Below the pieces are notes generated by a model. The model ran no database searches. It was given only the letters and a program-made list of their open reading frames with translations, and was not told where the DNA came from. Below, in pieces: positions 35,765 through 47,256 of a stretch of 64,000 nucleotides of DNA. Position numbers and translations under genes: made by a program. Within the stretch, counting starts at the first letter, position 1, and every line of letters begins with the position of its first letter. Origin of the DNA: Heterodera schachtii (taxonomy: Eukaryota > Nematoda > Chromadorea > Rhabditida > Heteroderidae); assembly GCA_023374025.1 (NCBI GenBank), contig SIJG01000007.1, positions 1,097,852-1,161,851 on the forward strand. Direction: 5' to 3'.

Positions 35765-36948
35765 ATGACCGTCCAATTGTCCCCTCTTTTGCTCCTTCTC
35801 CTCATTATCACTTTGTTATGCAATTTTGCGATGGCCAATTTGATTTTCCACAACAGTTAAGCCTATGCCATTCTTTGGGTGCTCTTAATGCGTCTTTAAT
35901 TAATTAATTGCCGTTTCAGTTGAATTCGATTCGGACTGTATGAAGGCGATGTGCATGGCGGACAGCGGATGCGAACAGCAAGTGAACCAAACGAAACAAT
36001 TAAAGAAAAAGGGGCACGGAAATCATTAGGCACCAAATGGAAATTGAAAAAAAAGTAATACGCTAAAATCTCAGGGCTGTGCCGAGGATGTGTTTGGCCG
36101 ACTCGGCTGCGGCTTTTTCCGCATGAATATTTGGCAGTATAAGGCACGGTTACTGTAGTAATGCTCAGGGGAATACCGTAACCTGACTGATTTCCAACCA
36201 AAGCAATGCTACGAGCCGGGACGAGAGATTGGCGAACTGTCGGAGACCGCGTGGATTCGCTGCTCGGAGGACTACGAATGCGCATCGAAATGCATTGTTG
36301 TAAGGAAGGACAAAAAGAGCAGATAGAGAAAGAATTCGAATGCATTAAGCATGTGGCCAGCCGATTCAGGTTGAAATGCTACGGGAAAAGCGACTGCGAA
36401 ACCATCGCACGGATTCACGACGGAGGAGCAAATGGGTAAAACAAAGTGGGGGGGGGGGGACCGGGGTCAAACGGCACTGAAGAACCGGGGAAGATTAAGG
36501 GGAGGGAAGGGGATGCCGCGAGGGGGGGGGGGGGAGCGGACAACGGCACTGGAGAAATTTGAACAAAGTCCTGGGGGATAAGAAACGCTGGGGGAGGGGG
36601 TCAGACGACACTGGAGAACGGGGAAGACAAACGGGGAGGGGGGGGGGGGGGGTGAAATGCCGCGAGGGGTAGAAGCTAACGGATTATCTGCATTCGGAGG
36701 ACAATGGTAGAACAAAGGCCAGGGGATAGGGATGCCGCGGGGAGGGGGATGCCGCTGGGGCCGGGGGGGGGGGAAGCGAGCGGACAACGGCACCAGGGCG
36801 CGGGTGCTGCAAAGGAGGGGGAGCAAAAGCCCAAGCCGCCGCCCCCTCCCCATTCAAATGACACTTTGATATGCTTTTTCCACAGATGCCGCACCGGAGA
36901 AACGCTTCCCTATTGGTTCAATGTGAAGTCGTTTTGTCCGGACTGCTG
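35765..36948 (+). CDS. Invertebrate-type (i-type) lysozyme
   Basis: Secreted muramidase/destabilase family. The start at 35765 gives a clear signal peptide (MTVQLSPLLLLLLIITLLC...). Exons then give CMKAMCMADSGCEQQ, GCAEDVFGRLGCGFFRMN, QCYEPGREIGELSETAW, RCSEDYECASKCIV, HVASRFRLKCYG and ARIHDGGANGCRTGE, ending FCPDC at 36948. The cysteine order, ETAW-RC...D..CAS.C and the H-GG-NGC block are diagnostic. The catalytic Glu of the usual ESGC motif is Asp here (DSGC, codon near 35961), while the second catalytic Asp (in CAEDV) is kept. The third intron appears to use a GC donor (TATAAG|GCACGG), which keeps phase 0. Activity is therefore uncertain. The last intron carries a G-rich minisatellite. Confidence 0.88.
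36440..36785 (+). repeat. G-rich minisatellite in lysozyme last intron
   Basis: Imperfect units of about 80-90 bp repeat around a core of ATGCCGCG(A/G)GG, a run of 8-14 G, and GCGGACAACGGCAC. At least four units are visible, near 36510, 36640, 36730 and 36770. Guanine runs of this size could form quadruplexes in the nascent RNA. Confidence 0.75.
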
Positions 36949-37006
36949 ATCAACCCATCAAAATCAGCAGAGAAAAAGGCAGAGAAAGAAAAGGAACAAA
37001 ATTTGG

Positions 37007-39000
37007 TCATTTTCCCCTCTTAAGGCATAAAAGCACAAATGACAGGCAATAATTGGAAAAGCCCAAATTGATAAATAATAAAACATTTTCCCACCAATTT
37101 GCCGCTTTTTCGCCCGCCAATCGCGTGCAGTTCAGCCGCGTCTGTTGCCCCGCGCCGATCCCAATGACCTGAACATGAAACTGGTCGACTGCTAATTCAA
37201 TGATAAAATCATTTTCGGTCATTTTCATTTTGGCACTTTGCCAATGCCATTCTTTTCGCGCCCTTTCAAATTGCTTTTGTTTGACTGATCATTGACCTGT
37301 CCTCGGTGCGCGAAGCACACCGCGTTGCTTTGTGCGTATTTTACCGCAACACAGGCGACCTGAAAAAGCTTTGAAAATTGCGGTGATTTTGACGGTTACT
37401 GGCATTTTGAGTTGCCTTTCCCAGAAAAATTCACCAGCAAATCGTCCACCGTCGACGCGGTGATTTCGTCGCCGTCTCCGACCGCAACATCGGCGAATGA
37501 TTCCGCGGAGAGAGGCGCCGCGTTGCGCTTTTGCTTCAGCTTCAGACCAAAAACTGTGCGCACTTCGTCCTCTGCCGGCAAATATTTTGGGTCAATCTGA
37601 GGGAAAGGGGGGGGAGAGAAACATATCGCCAATTGGCGCCAATTTGAAAAAGGAACAGATGGAAGAAAATTGGCCAAATGAATGAATGAATGCACACCTT
37701 CAGCACCACGTAGTTGCCGTTCTTCTTCTTGGCCAACATGGACAGCGCCGCCTCGTCGAAGTCGGGCGCAATGACTCCGTCGCTGACTTCGCGGCTGATA
37801 ATGCGCGCGGTCAGCTCATCACAGCGTTGGGACAGAGCGATGAAATCGCTGAAGGTGGACATCCGATCGGCGCCTGGGGGAAAACGGCACAAAAATTAGC
37901 AAACGGAAGAAAACGGCAAAAACAAACAAAATAATGCAAAAGCGAAACGGGGAGGGATAAAGCTACGATAAAACATAAATATTCAGCTAAACAAAGATAT
38001 CTAATCTAAGCGAAAAGCAAAAAAAGAATGACAGGACAGAACAGAACAGGATACGGTAAAGACAGAGGAGGGTACTGTACCGACGATTTGCTTTAATTTG
38101 TTTGAATTTGGCGTTTGGAATGGCCAATTTTGTTCTGAATTGAAATTTGGAAAAGAAATATACAGGAAAAGGAAACGGAAAAAAATAATATAAAAATGTA
38201 GAAAATCAACACATAAAAAGGGGATTGACCTCGCGCACGTGCCAAAGCAACTGCCAAAGAGTGCCGCCGAAAGTCCAAAGGCAAATCGGAGACCTTTTTG
38301 GGTGGAAAGCAATGATTTAGGATTTTACGGATTTATCTCTCCTCTATAAATACCATAAGTGCTTGTGCCTCGGCATCATTCAGTGGCACGCCAATGGCCG
38401 CCCCTGCCGGGCTGAACTGTTTGAAGGAGGCGGCTGCCGGCTGTCCGGTCGCGTCCGCCAACTCCGACACCAATTGCCACGCGTTCAGTCCGTCCAAAAT
38501 GTTTATATACCCCGGCGAACCGTTGAGCACTGAAAAAGTAAAGCAATGCCACCAGTGAAAAGACCATTCTTTTCTTTTTGGCATTATTTCGCTCTTTTGT
38601 CCGTCCCTTTGACATTTTTCGCTCGTTTGTCCATTGTTTGGCACCTTTTATTGGCATATCCATCTGTAGGGATGAGTACAGCTCCGAGTTCGCCTCTAAC
38701 TGCTCCCAGCAGTTTTCCTCACTGATGTCCCAGCCGCTCAGTGCGCCGCTCAGTCCGTTCAGTCTGCCGCCCGCGCTTCTGTCCGCGTGCAATGCGCCTC
38801 CAAAGGTTCCGCTTGGCGTTTCGGCGGAATGGGGCGCGAAGTGGCGATTGCGGCGCATAAAGCGGCCGCAAATGCTGTCATCAAAGTGTGAGTGGTGGCA
38901 GCAGGCGATGGCCGAACCGCGCGAGGGGTGGCGGTGATGGTTTTGATCGAACGCCTTGAGGGGCGAGGGGAGAGATTGGAGAAGAGAGAGGGGGGGGGGG
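37007..39000 (-). pseudogene. Remnant of ATIC/PurH (AICAR transformylase part only)
   Basis: ATIC makes IMP in the last two steps of de novo purine synthesis. Exons on the minus strand encode [20 protein letters not shown] and [15 protein letters not shown] (38533-38352), ARARG (about 38230), [33 protein letters not shown] (37877-37700), [25 protein letters not shown] and [18 protein letters not shown]. Introns splice cleanly. However, the whole N-terminal IMP cyclohydrolase domain is not found upstream, and RYGxNPHQ is not recognisable where expected near 38690. The catalytic His after Lys (human H267) is Gln at about 38418, and the C-terminal ~90 residues after NWWENV are absent before the lysozyme gene begins on the other strand. 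Truncated at both ends and missing an essential residue, it is called a pseudogene; expression as a shorter protein is possible. Confidence 0.78.
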
Positions 39001-39301
39001 GGGGAAGGCATTTTGAGGGAAGGCATTTCATAAATTCAAAGGGTGCCAAAAGAGGGCAAAAAGGCAAATGGGAAATGAATACGATATTGAGAAAGAGCTT
39101 AGCAATGTGAAGTAGGGATGGGACGGAATGCCGAAATTTTTTGAGGGCGTCGGCTCCAATCCCTAATGTGAAGGTTAATTTAAATTAATGAAAGTGCGGG
39201 AGAATGAGAAATGACCAGCGGAAATTGCTTGAGGGATTGGTGCTTCAAATTGCCCGAACGTCTTTCGTTTAATTGGGTAATCATTAGCGCCCATTAACCG
39301 A

Positions 39302-40294
39302 ATGCCAGCCAATAGCACTTCGCCACTAAATTCTTTCTACTTATTTATTTTGTTTTGCCTAACCGTAACAATGCGAAAGAAGAATTGCGAGTCGAGAAGA
39401 CGCGACTGCGACTTGGACCTGAACGAAGCCATTCACTGTAAGCTAATAGCCATGCCATTGAAGCCATTCATTAGCATTAATTAGCCAATGAAGGCATTCA
39501 TTAGCAATAATTAGCCAATGCTTTTCGAAACCAATCAATCAATTTCTGACCATCGCTCCGATCACTTTTCTCTGCCGATTGACTGACCTTCGCCGTGCAG
39601 CCAAAAAATTGGACACCGACGGCAATCGTTCGTGCCGCCCGTCCCAATTGCTGGTGCTCGGCTGTTGGGCCGACTCATTGCCGCGGTATTCCTCCTCCAG
39701 CGCAGCCGCCACCCGAAAGCGTGCCATTGACGAAATGCGCGACATTGCAGCGAAAATGAAGCGGAGACAAAGAAATTGCGCGGAGGAGGCGAACGAAACG
39801 GCAGAAAATGGGGGAGCGACCGAAGAACGACGGCGGCGAAAAGCAGCGGACAAAGGGACGCCGCGGGGGAATTATTGGCACTCCGCCGTTTTTTTGTCTC
39901 AGTGTTTTTTGTGCCGCCGCCGGTGCAATAATTCACTTCACCAAACAGAAAGTGGCGGCGTATTGCGTGGAGAGTTCGGCTGGTGAGTTCGGCGGTGCCT
40001 TGCCCGCCCAATTGCGTTCTCTTCGCCCTTCCCCGGGGCCGACCAACACACGGCGCCGGATGGATGAGCCAAGCGACGCGTTGGCCCGCCAATTCATTGG
40101 CCGTCCATTGCGGCGCCTCGGGCAATTTCCCCATGGCCGCTTCTCATCCGAAAGCACTCTCACTAATTTATCACAAAAGTTTGGGCCAAACTCCAAAGCC
40201 CATGGACAAAACGAATTGGCCCATTCTTTTGGGCGGGAGAAAAAGAGAGAAAAATGGGAAAGAGAAGAGAAATTGGCCTATTCAAAAGAGTGAT
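39302..40294 (+). CDS. Hypothetical protein, possibly secreted
   Basis: I do not recognise it. The start at 39302 gives a hydrophobic N-terminus (SPLNSFYLFILFCLTVTM) and then a short Cys-containing exon ending near 39438 at a GTAAG donor. The next exon, after an AG near 39599, reads AKKLDTDGNRSCRPSQLLVLGC, then a basic/acidic helix-prone region (EMRDIAAKMKRRQRN). Downstream frames to about 40294 are open but of uncertain exon structure. It is divergent from the ATIC remnant. Confidence is low because composition rather than homology supports it. Confidence 0.35.
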
Positions 40295-40299
40295 TAGAT

Positions 40300-41385
40300 T
40301 GGATTGGAGTTAACGAAGAATAATATTTGAGAAGAGAAAGAAACGGAGGAATTTGGGAATAATTGGTAAATAAAGAAGTGAATCAATCAACTTCCAATTT
40401 AATTGCCATCCTTAATTAGTTAGTTATGGCACTTCCATAGAGAAGGGGGAGACAAAATCAAAGACAACTTTAAAAATATGTAATTTATTATTTTTTTAAA
40501 ATGTTTGCAAATCAAAATGGTGTCAGCCCTTCAAAGAGGGGACCCTTTGAATTGCAAAACATATTTTCGTTTTTTATTGAAATTCACAAATGACAAAATT
40601 TTGTTATTTTCGTGAAATAAATGATTTTTTGCTTTTAGGTTCAAAAAATTACTGGTTTAAAATTGATTCGAAAATTCTAACTCATTTTTGAAAATTTTTT
40701 ATCCACAATTTTTTATTTTCGATTCCAAACTATGGTTTTTTATTTTAAAGTTAAAAAATTGTCTCCGAATAAACATTATGGCACAAAGGGATACTTATGT
40801 AATAATGAGGAATTTATAAAGCCACCAAATGAATAAAGGTCATAAAACGAATAATGAAAAGAAAATGTATGACTTAACATTTAGAGAAGTAAATTTCTTT
40901 TGGTTGGTTTTGCTTTTTTTTTTTTGTTGCATGCCGCGGCACAAATGATTCTCAAGGGAAAGTCAGTGAATGTGTCACTTATTTTCCCCCTTTCATTCCG
41001 CTCGATTTTTCACTTTATTTTCGTCCTTCGACCCAAAAAATAAAAGGAAAAACATCAAAAGGGAGGCAAATGAATAAAATGAAAAAGATTAAAAAACAAA
41101 CAAACGAAAAGAGGGAAATATTTGAACATTGAAAATGGTGTAGGGTTTATCAGTGTGGTCAAAGTGCTTATTGTGCTTGGCTTTTTCATGTTGATTTTAA
41201 TAAAGGGACAGCCCCAAGATTTTGGTTTGGGGGGGGGGCAAAACATGGGAAAATTGTAAGGGAATAATTGTATTCCTAAGGTTTTACCGCTTGGAGGACA
41301 CGTACTCCCCCCCCCTTCCGGGACTGTCCCTGTCACTCTTCCCAAATGCCCCTGGCGTTGGTTTTGTCCTCCGTCCGTCCGTCCC
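40300..41385. other. Intergenic, AT-rich, no gene seen
   Basis: Long A/T runs fill 40480-40920. A short G9 tract lies at 41229-41237. No domain-like frame on either strand. Confidence 0.4.
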
Positions 41386-42790
41386 TCACTCCGCCGTCGC
41401 TTCGTCCGTCTCCCGCTTCGCCTTCTTCATTTGGTCTTCGCCAATGCCCGTCCCCGTCAGCAAATGTTTCTTCCGTTCGTCGATGAGCTTTTTTCGCATT
41501 TCTTGCTTAAATTTCGACTTTCATTCCTCCATTTCCCACTTTTTTTTTACCATTCCCTCCGTTTTTTCCTTCACTTTTATCGCTTTGGCCAAAGCGTCGA
41601 AATTTTTGCGCATTTCCACCAATTGTTTGCGTGTCTTCTCCAATTCGGCGTCAATGGTCAACTCTTCTTGGCAAATTGACCACAAAAGTTGAAACTAAAA
41701 ATGGTTGAAAATAATTTTTGATAACCAATTTTCATCGGATTTGGTGATATTTGTTTACCCGTTTTTTGTTCTCCTCATTTTCAGCATACATTGAATCAGA
41801 ACTCGAAATTTGGGAGGTCGTCGTTTCGGGAGTGACTGAATTAACGCATTGGAACGAAGGGATATCGTCGGAAATCTTAAGTATTTGAAAATTGCAGAAA
41901 AAGCAGAGCAAAACAACTGATCATTTCTGAGCAAAAGATTGGCTCATTGTCAGAAATACCTCCACCACCACTTCTTTCTCCTGCTTAATTGCCCTCTTTT
42001 CCTTCGGCTGTTCGGTTTCTTTTCGTTTCGGTGGTTGGCAAATTGGTGGCGGCGGAATGCGAGGGTCAAATTTTGGTGGAAGAAGCCCAAAGCGTTTGGC
42101 CCGCTCAAGCGAAGAAGCCCCAAATCCTCCCCCCTCCGTACATTTTGCTAAGGTTCCTTTCGTTTCTCGGCCTCCGTTCCGCTCGCCTTCCTGGAAAATT
42201 CCAAAGATTTTTCATAATTACACATTTAAAAAAGGAATTATTTTTTCGGGAAAACTCATAAAAAATAAAGGTCCCAAATTTTACTTTTATTTTCCTTGGT
42301 AAAGCATAAAATTGCCATCCTACTGAATGGTTTACAAATAATTCACCACTTACATAGAACTGAATTGCTTCGCGGTCACTTGGGTCCATCATGTCGACAG
42401 GACATGCCGAAACAGTGGCAATTGATGACAATGTCCCGCCACTTAAATCCCGTCATTTGTCTCCATGTTTTGCTTCGTCCTTCCCCCTGCTCACCTCGTC
42501 CCCCCCGCCCGTCCGTTTCTGTTCTCCTCCTGCTGCTGTTGAGATGAGTCCACACAAGTGAACTTCATCCCGCGCTCTTTAAACAATTCCATGGACTTTG
42601 TCTGTTTGTAACTTTGCATTTGTTTGACCGCGCTGGCTTCGTACGCCTGTGGGTTGAGGGCTTTGCGTGCCATGCCATTCTTTGCCATGTTCGGTTTCAC
42701 TCCGCTGTTAAAAGGCAACACAACACCCGTCACAGGAAGTTGCGGCAATTTCCTCTTAATAATCCTTTTCTTAGGGTCGTTTTCTTCCAT
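41386..42790 (-). CDS. Unrecognised charged/coiled-coil protein
   Basis: Start ATG is at 42788-42790 (MEENDPKKRIIKRKLPQLP). Exons encode a Pro/Lys-rich N-terminal region, QSYKQTKSMELFKERGMKF, a segment with MDPSDREAIQFY (about 42390), LERAKRFGLLPPKFDP followed by Pro-rich and Lys/Glu-rich sequence (about 42090), and a C-terminal coiled coil starting QLLWSICQEELTIDAELEK. A 45-nt intron (about 41511-41555, GTAAAA...TTTAAG) removes an in-frame TGA at 41521-41523 and joins KTEGM to QEMRKKLIDERKKH in phase. Stop is at 41386. The composition resembles nuclear RNA- or chromatin-associated proteins, but I recognise no domain. Confidence 0.5.
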
Positions 42791-43090
42791 TTTACCTAAA
42801 AAAAATGCATTTAATTAGCACAAACACAAAAAATTTAAATAGAAGGTTCCTTTTTTAACATAAAATAAATTTTATTTTATTTGAAATTTATTATTTTTGG
42901 CGAAAATTTTAAGTAAAATTAAAATTTCAATTCAATTTTTTGTATCAGTTGAAAGGGTTCTAAATCTTCTAAGCTTCTATTGGTTGGTAAAGAAGTCCTT
43001 CCGTTTTTTACACATTTTATTTCGTGCGAAAAGGAAACAAATAAAAACCGAATAATATTGTTATTAAACAATGCATATTTGCATCGTTAA

Positions 43091-44490
43091 ATGAAAACGA
43101 AGCCAATGAAACCTTCCAAATTTCAGTCTTATTATCTCTGCACATCCTTCACGAACACAACTGAAACTACGCATTGCGACACGGAAATTATGAATGTCAC
43201 TTATGCGATAATTGATACTGACCGGATTACCAGCCAAATATTCCACGATGTCCGGCTGTTTTGCATCCAAGACGAGATTGACGTCGGAATAACGTACTGT
43301 TGCCGTTTTGCAGTATTTTGAAGCTAAAACACTTTTAGAAGGCGGCTAGTTGGGTATTGTGTACCGCTTCAAAGCTATGAGAAGGAATTCGAAGCGTCGC
43401 CCGAACCAACACGGCTAATTATTCCGACTGAAGCATTTGATAACCAATTTGTGGACACTTTTACAAATCATTATAAGGTGGGGAACAAGCATTGCCGACT
43501 TGACCAATTGCTGTCTTTTTCAGTTTAAAATACGGCCGATGTTCGTTGTGCCAGCGGATGCGAACGCGTTCCAGCAGATGTTCAGGTCGGCGCCTCCACT
43601 GTTATGCGCCCATCGCATTTTGAAGTCATCAACAATTTGCATAAGGACTGACATGGAGCCGAGTTCGACGCGAATGGCTCTGCCGTCGCAAATGTCGAAG
43701 TTGGTTCAGGACAAGTTCAGGCTGGACTGCAACCCTCACTTGGTGCCGATACGTCTGTCTTGCGGGTCCGAGTGTTTCCTGCTGCTTGACTTGGCAGAGC
43801 ATTGTACGTTTTTAAGTTGGCGGTGCCTTTTTTGCAGTACGTTTTTTTGAGGCCGTGACACTTACGACGCGAAGAAGGAGCCCGAGTTCGGTCACTATCG
43901 CTTTCGAGGACAACCAATTGAGGAGGCCAAGGCGCTTTCTTCTCACACGACGGAAGAGGAAGGGAAACTTTCCTCCGCCAACTTCGGCTCCTGCTCGCCG
44001 CCTTCCAACTCCGTGATGGAATGTTCAACAACGACGGAGCAACGGCCGGGCACCAGCGAACACATTGACAACGACGACCACTGCTCATCGCCGCCCGTTA
44101 AACCGGTGGGTGGGTCTGTTTGACAGTGGACAATAACTTATTTCCATGTTTCGTTAGTTTTAAATAAGTTTAAAATTAAATAAATTATTCTGCAAAATAA
44201 ATCTAAAACAATAGGATTTATTTAGAAATTAAACTGGCCTTTTTTTTTACAATGGAAGGAAACCGTACTTTCGAAACATTCTGAAAGAGTTTATTTTCCT
44301 AAGTTTTCGAATACCCAAAACTCTTGGATTGACCGACCCCCAAAAATGTTGTGGACTGTAAAATGGGGTTGGCTTACATCCCCCATTAAATCATAAAATG
44401 CCGTTTTTTTATTGTTTTTTTTTTTAGATTTTTCAGTTGACATATGCCCAAGTCGCCGCCAACAGACCGAGAAGAAAGGTTTGTCCCTAA
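43091..44490 (+). CDS. Unrecognised protein, duplicate copy A
   Basis: Exons read from ATG 43091 (or 43106): ...SYYLCTSFTN...DEIDVGI, then after a 48-nt intron (about 43291-43338) RRLVGYCVPLQSYEKEFEA...TNHYK. After a second intron (about 43477-43523) comes KIRPMFVVPADANAFQQMF...LLLDLAEHC. A third intron with a TTTTGAG acceptor leads to RDTYDAKKEPEFGHYRF...SSPPVKP, and a last exon reads LTYAQVAANRPRRK, ending at 44490. A Ser/Thr/Glu-rich C-terminal stretch suggests a flexible tail. No family recognised. Copy B at 45379-46556 is almost identical over about 1 kb. Confidence 0.5.
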
Positions 44491-46394
44491 TAATTTTTAT
44501 TTTTCTAATAATAAATGCTTTATTAAGTTTAATTAATTATTTTTTGACACCTAAGCAACATAGCGTACTAAACCCGCTAATACTATATTTGGGTTTCTGT
44601 TGTCATATGAGTTTATTTTTGTATAGTTAAAATAGTCGAAAAAATTACTCGGTTAGCAATTAATAAATGAACAAAAGTGACACTTGTACAAGTAAGAAAA
44701 CCAAGATGAAGAGGAGGGGTATTTATTTTGTAAAAACCAAAAACCCCTCCTTTTCCGCTTGGTTACGTACTTATATAAGTGTCACTTTTGTTCATTTATT
44801 AACTGCTTGTTCCGGGTAATTTTTCGATTGAAAAGCATCAGTATCGCTTCAAAGCAAATTTCAACCTTTAAAAAAAAAATTTCAAACAAATAAATTTTCA
44901 AAATGACTACAAGAAAGTTTTTGTAAATTTAATCGGATTAAATAACTTTTACACCACTTTTTTCAATTTTGGGCTGTTTTTGGAGTCTAAAATCAGAAAA
45001 TTACATGCATTTCATTATCCGCAACATTTTAATCAATTTGGAGAGAAAATAAACAAATCCTACTTATTTTGGGGCAAGGGAGATCAAAATCAAGTTGACT
45101 TTGGCGCGAAACCTTTAAAAATGTTCCTTTTTTGTGGGATGAAATTTTGGTACTTTAATGGAACAACATTGAATTAAATATTCTACATGAATAACAAAAA
45201 CTGAACACAGTTTGGTCAGTATCCTGAAATCAGAAAAAAATCATTTTTTTGACCACTACAAATTTGTTAGACTTCGGGCTTGGGTTATTGAGCATCTAAA
45301 AATAAAATGCTGCAAATTGATTTTATTTCTTTCCAAAAATTTGCTTATGAATTCCTGAAACATCATAAAACTTAGCCAATGAAACCTTCCAAATTTCAGT
45401 CTTATTATCTCTGCACATCCTTCACGAACACAACTGAAACTACGCATTGCGACACGGAAATTATGAATGTCACTTATGCGATAATTGATACTGACCGGAT
45501 TACCAGCCAAATATTCCACGATGTCCGGCTGTTTTGCATCCAAGACGAGATTGACGTCGGAATAACGTACTGTTGCCGTTTTGCAGTATTTTGAAGCTAA
45601 AACACTTTTAGAAGGCGGCTAGTTGGGTATTGTGTACCGCTTCAAAGCTATGAGAAGGAATTCGAAGCGTCGCCCGAACCAACACGGCTAATTATTCCGA
45701 CTGAAGCATTTGATAACCAATTTGTGGACACTTTTACAAATCATTATAAGGTGGGGAACAAACATTGCCGACTTGACCAATTGCTGTCTTTTTCAGTTTA
45801 AAATACGGCCGATGTTCGTTGTGCCAGCGGATGCGAACGCGTTCCAGCAGATGTTCAGGTCGGCGCCTCCACTGTTATGCGCCCATCGCATTTTGAAGTC
45901 ATCAACAATTTGCATAAGGACTGACATGGAGCCGAGTTCGACGCGAATGGCTCTGCCGTCGCAAATGTCGAAGTTGGTTCAGGACAAGTTCAGGCTGGAC
46001 TGCAACCCTCACTTGGTGCCGATACGTCTGTCTTGCGGGTCCGAGTGTTTCCTGCTGCTTGACTTGGCAGAGCATTGTACGTTTTTAAGTTGGCGGTGCC
46101 TTTTTTGCAGTACGTTTTTTTGAGGCCGTGACACTTACGACGCGAAGAAGGAGCCCGAGTTCGGTCACTATCGCTTTCGAGGACAACCAATTGAGGAGGC
46201 CAAGGCGCTTTCTTCTCACACGACGGAAGAGGAAGGGAAACTTTCCTCCGCCAACTTCGGCTCCTGCTCGCCGCCTTCCAACTCCGTGATGGAATGTTCA
46301 ACAACGACGGAGCAACGGCCGGGCACCAGCGAACACATTGACAACGACGACCACTGCTCATCGCCGCCCGTTAAACCGGTGGGTGGGTCTGTTT
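43104..46394. repeat. Recent direct duplication, two ~1.02-kb units
   Basis: Bases 43104-44122 recur at about 45376-46394, offset 2,273 bp. I saw one mismatch by eye (AACAAGCATT at about 43486 against AACAAACATT). Introns are copied too, so this is DNA-level duplication and not retroposition. Both edges are abrupt. Confidence 0.92.
44636..44829. mobile_element. Hairpin MITE between the duplicates
   Basis: The left arm, from about 44636, contains AATAAATGAACAAAAGTGAC. The right arm ends near 44829 with the complement GTCACTTTTGTTCATTTATT. The arms of about 90 bp pair with few mismatches around a short loop near 44725-44740, and both contain AGGAGGGG/CCCCTCCT. No coding capacity. Confidence 0.8.
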
Positions 46395-46556
46395 GACATT
46401 AATTCGCTTTATTTAATCAGTCTAACAACATTTTAATGTTTATTAAACTAATTTCGTTTTCAGTTGACTTATGCACAAGCAGCGGCCAATAGACCGAGAA
46501 GAAATACTGCGAGCAATTTGGATACGAAATCCTTCCCTTTTTCCAACGTCAAATGA
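45379..46556 (+). CDS. Unrecognised protein, duplicate copy B (mosaic 3' end)
   Basis: Same exon plan as copy A up to SSPPVKP. The last exon (from about 46464) reads LTYAQAAANRPRRNTASNLD, then TKSFPFSNVK and stop at 46554-46556. From the AGCAGCGGCCAATAG segment onward, about 215-235 bp of exon and 3' flank match the end of the NADAR gene at 55694-55915 rather than copy A. Copy B is thus a chimera of two local sources. Whether it is expressed is unknown. Confidence 0.5.
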
Positions 46557-46690
46557 TTGAATTTCCCTATAATTTCTGATTTTTTCCATCACTGATTGCT
46601 GGTTGTGAGATAAACTAAATTTTCGCCGTTCGATTTCCAAATGTTTCGGCCGAATTCGCTTCCCTCCCCCCTTTTCTTCTTTAAATTTGG
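46480..46690 (+). repeat. 3'-end segment shared with 55694-55915
   Basis: Apart from a few small indels and substitutions, the sequence from AGCAGCGGCCAATAGACCGA to the CCCCCCTTTTCTTCTTTA block is the same at both places. In the NADAR gene the CAATAG supplies the stop codon. In copy B the same bases are read in a different frame as AANRPRRN. Confidence 0.9.
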
Positions 46691-46907
46691 AATCATTAGA
46701 AGTTCTCCACGAGCTTAGTCTAAAAATTAGAGACCGGGAAAAAAATTTCCGGGAGCGGGAGTTCAGAAAAGTTTGAGAATTTCTGCAGCAGTGAATGACT
46801 CGCCGTCGTTCTTTGTCTGTTGCATATATGCCTCCAGTATAATGCCACAGCGCGCCTTGTTGAATTTGCGCGCCCCTTTGTTGCTTTTTTAAAATTTTGG
46901 CTTGTGG

Positions 46908-47256
46908 TCATATAATGGGAAAGTACCCATTTTTTCTGTCCGTCTTATGCATGACTCCGTTTTGCCGTGTTTTCTCAATGCTTCTGATGAGATTGGTTTT
47001 GATCGCATCGAATGGTGGTACAAAGGATACGGCCAAACGTTTATTGTCAAACTGCAGTCGCCGAAGTGTCGTCGTCTGACAAATTTTCAGCCGTCTGTGG
47101 AAATGCGTTGAGACTGAATGGGCCGCGACGAGCTGAGCATGGCGACGGCTTGGCAATGGCATTGGATTTTGCGGCCGACTCCGTCCCCCTGTCCGTCTTC
47201 TCCGGCTGCTCCTTCCGCTTTTCCTCCTCTCTCCGACCTTCGAATCACTGGGATTC
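46908..47256 (-). pseudogene. Fragment of the charged-repeat gene at 60.4-63.5 kb
   Basis: Bases 47052-47225 match 61442-61615 closely (GAAGTGTCGTC...GACAAATTTTCAG...CTGCTCCTTCCGCTTTTCCTC). Read on the minus strand this encodes KPSPCSARRGPFSLN as in the parent gene, but the flanking coding sequence is missing. It looks like a dispersed exon fragment. Confidence 0.7.

Noticed and set aside
41511..41560. In-frame TGA inside a coiled coil, possible stop readthrough or selenocysteine
   Set aside because: A 45-nt GT...AAG intron in phase 0 removes the TGA and joins the coiled coil without loss of frame.
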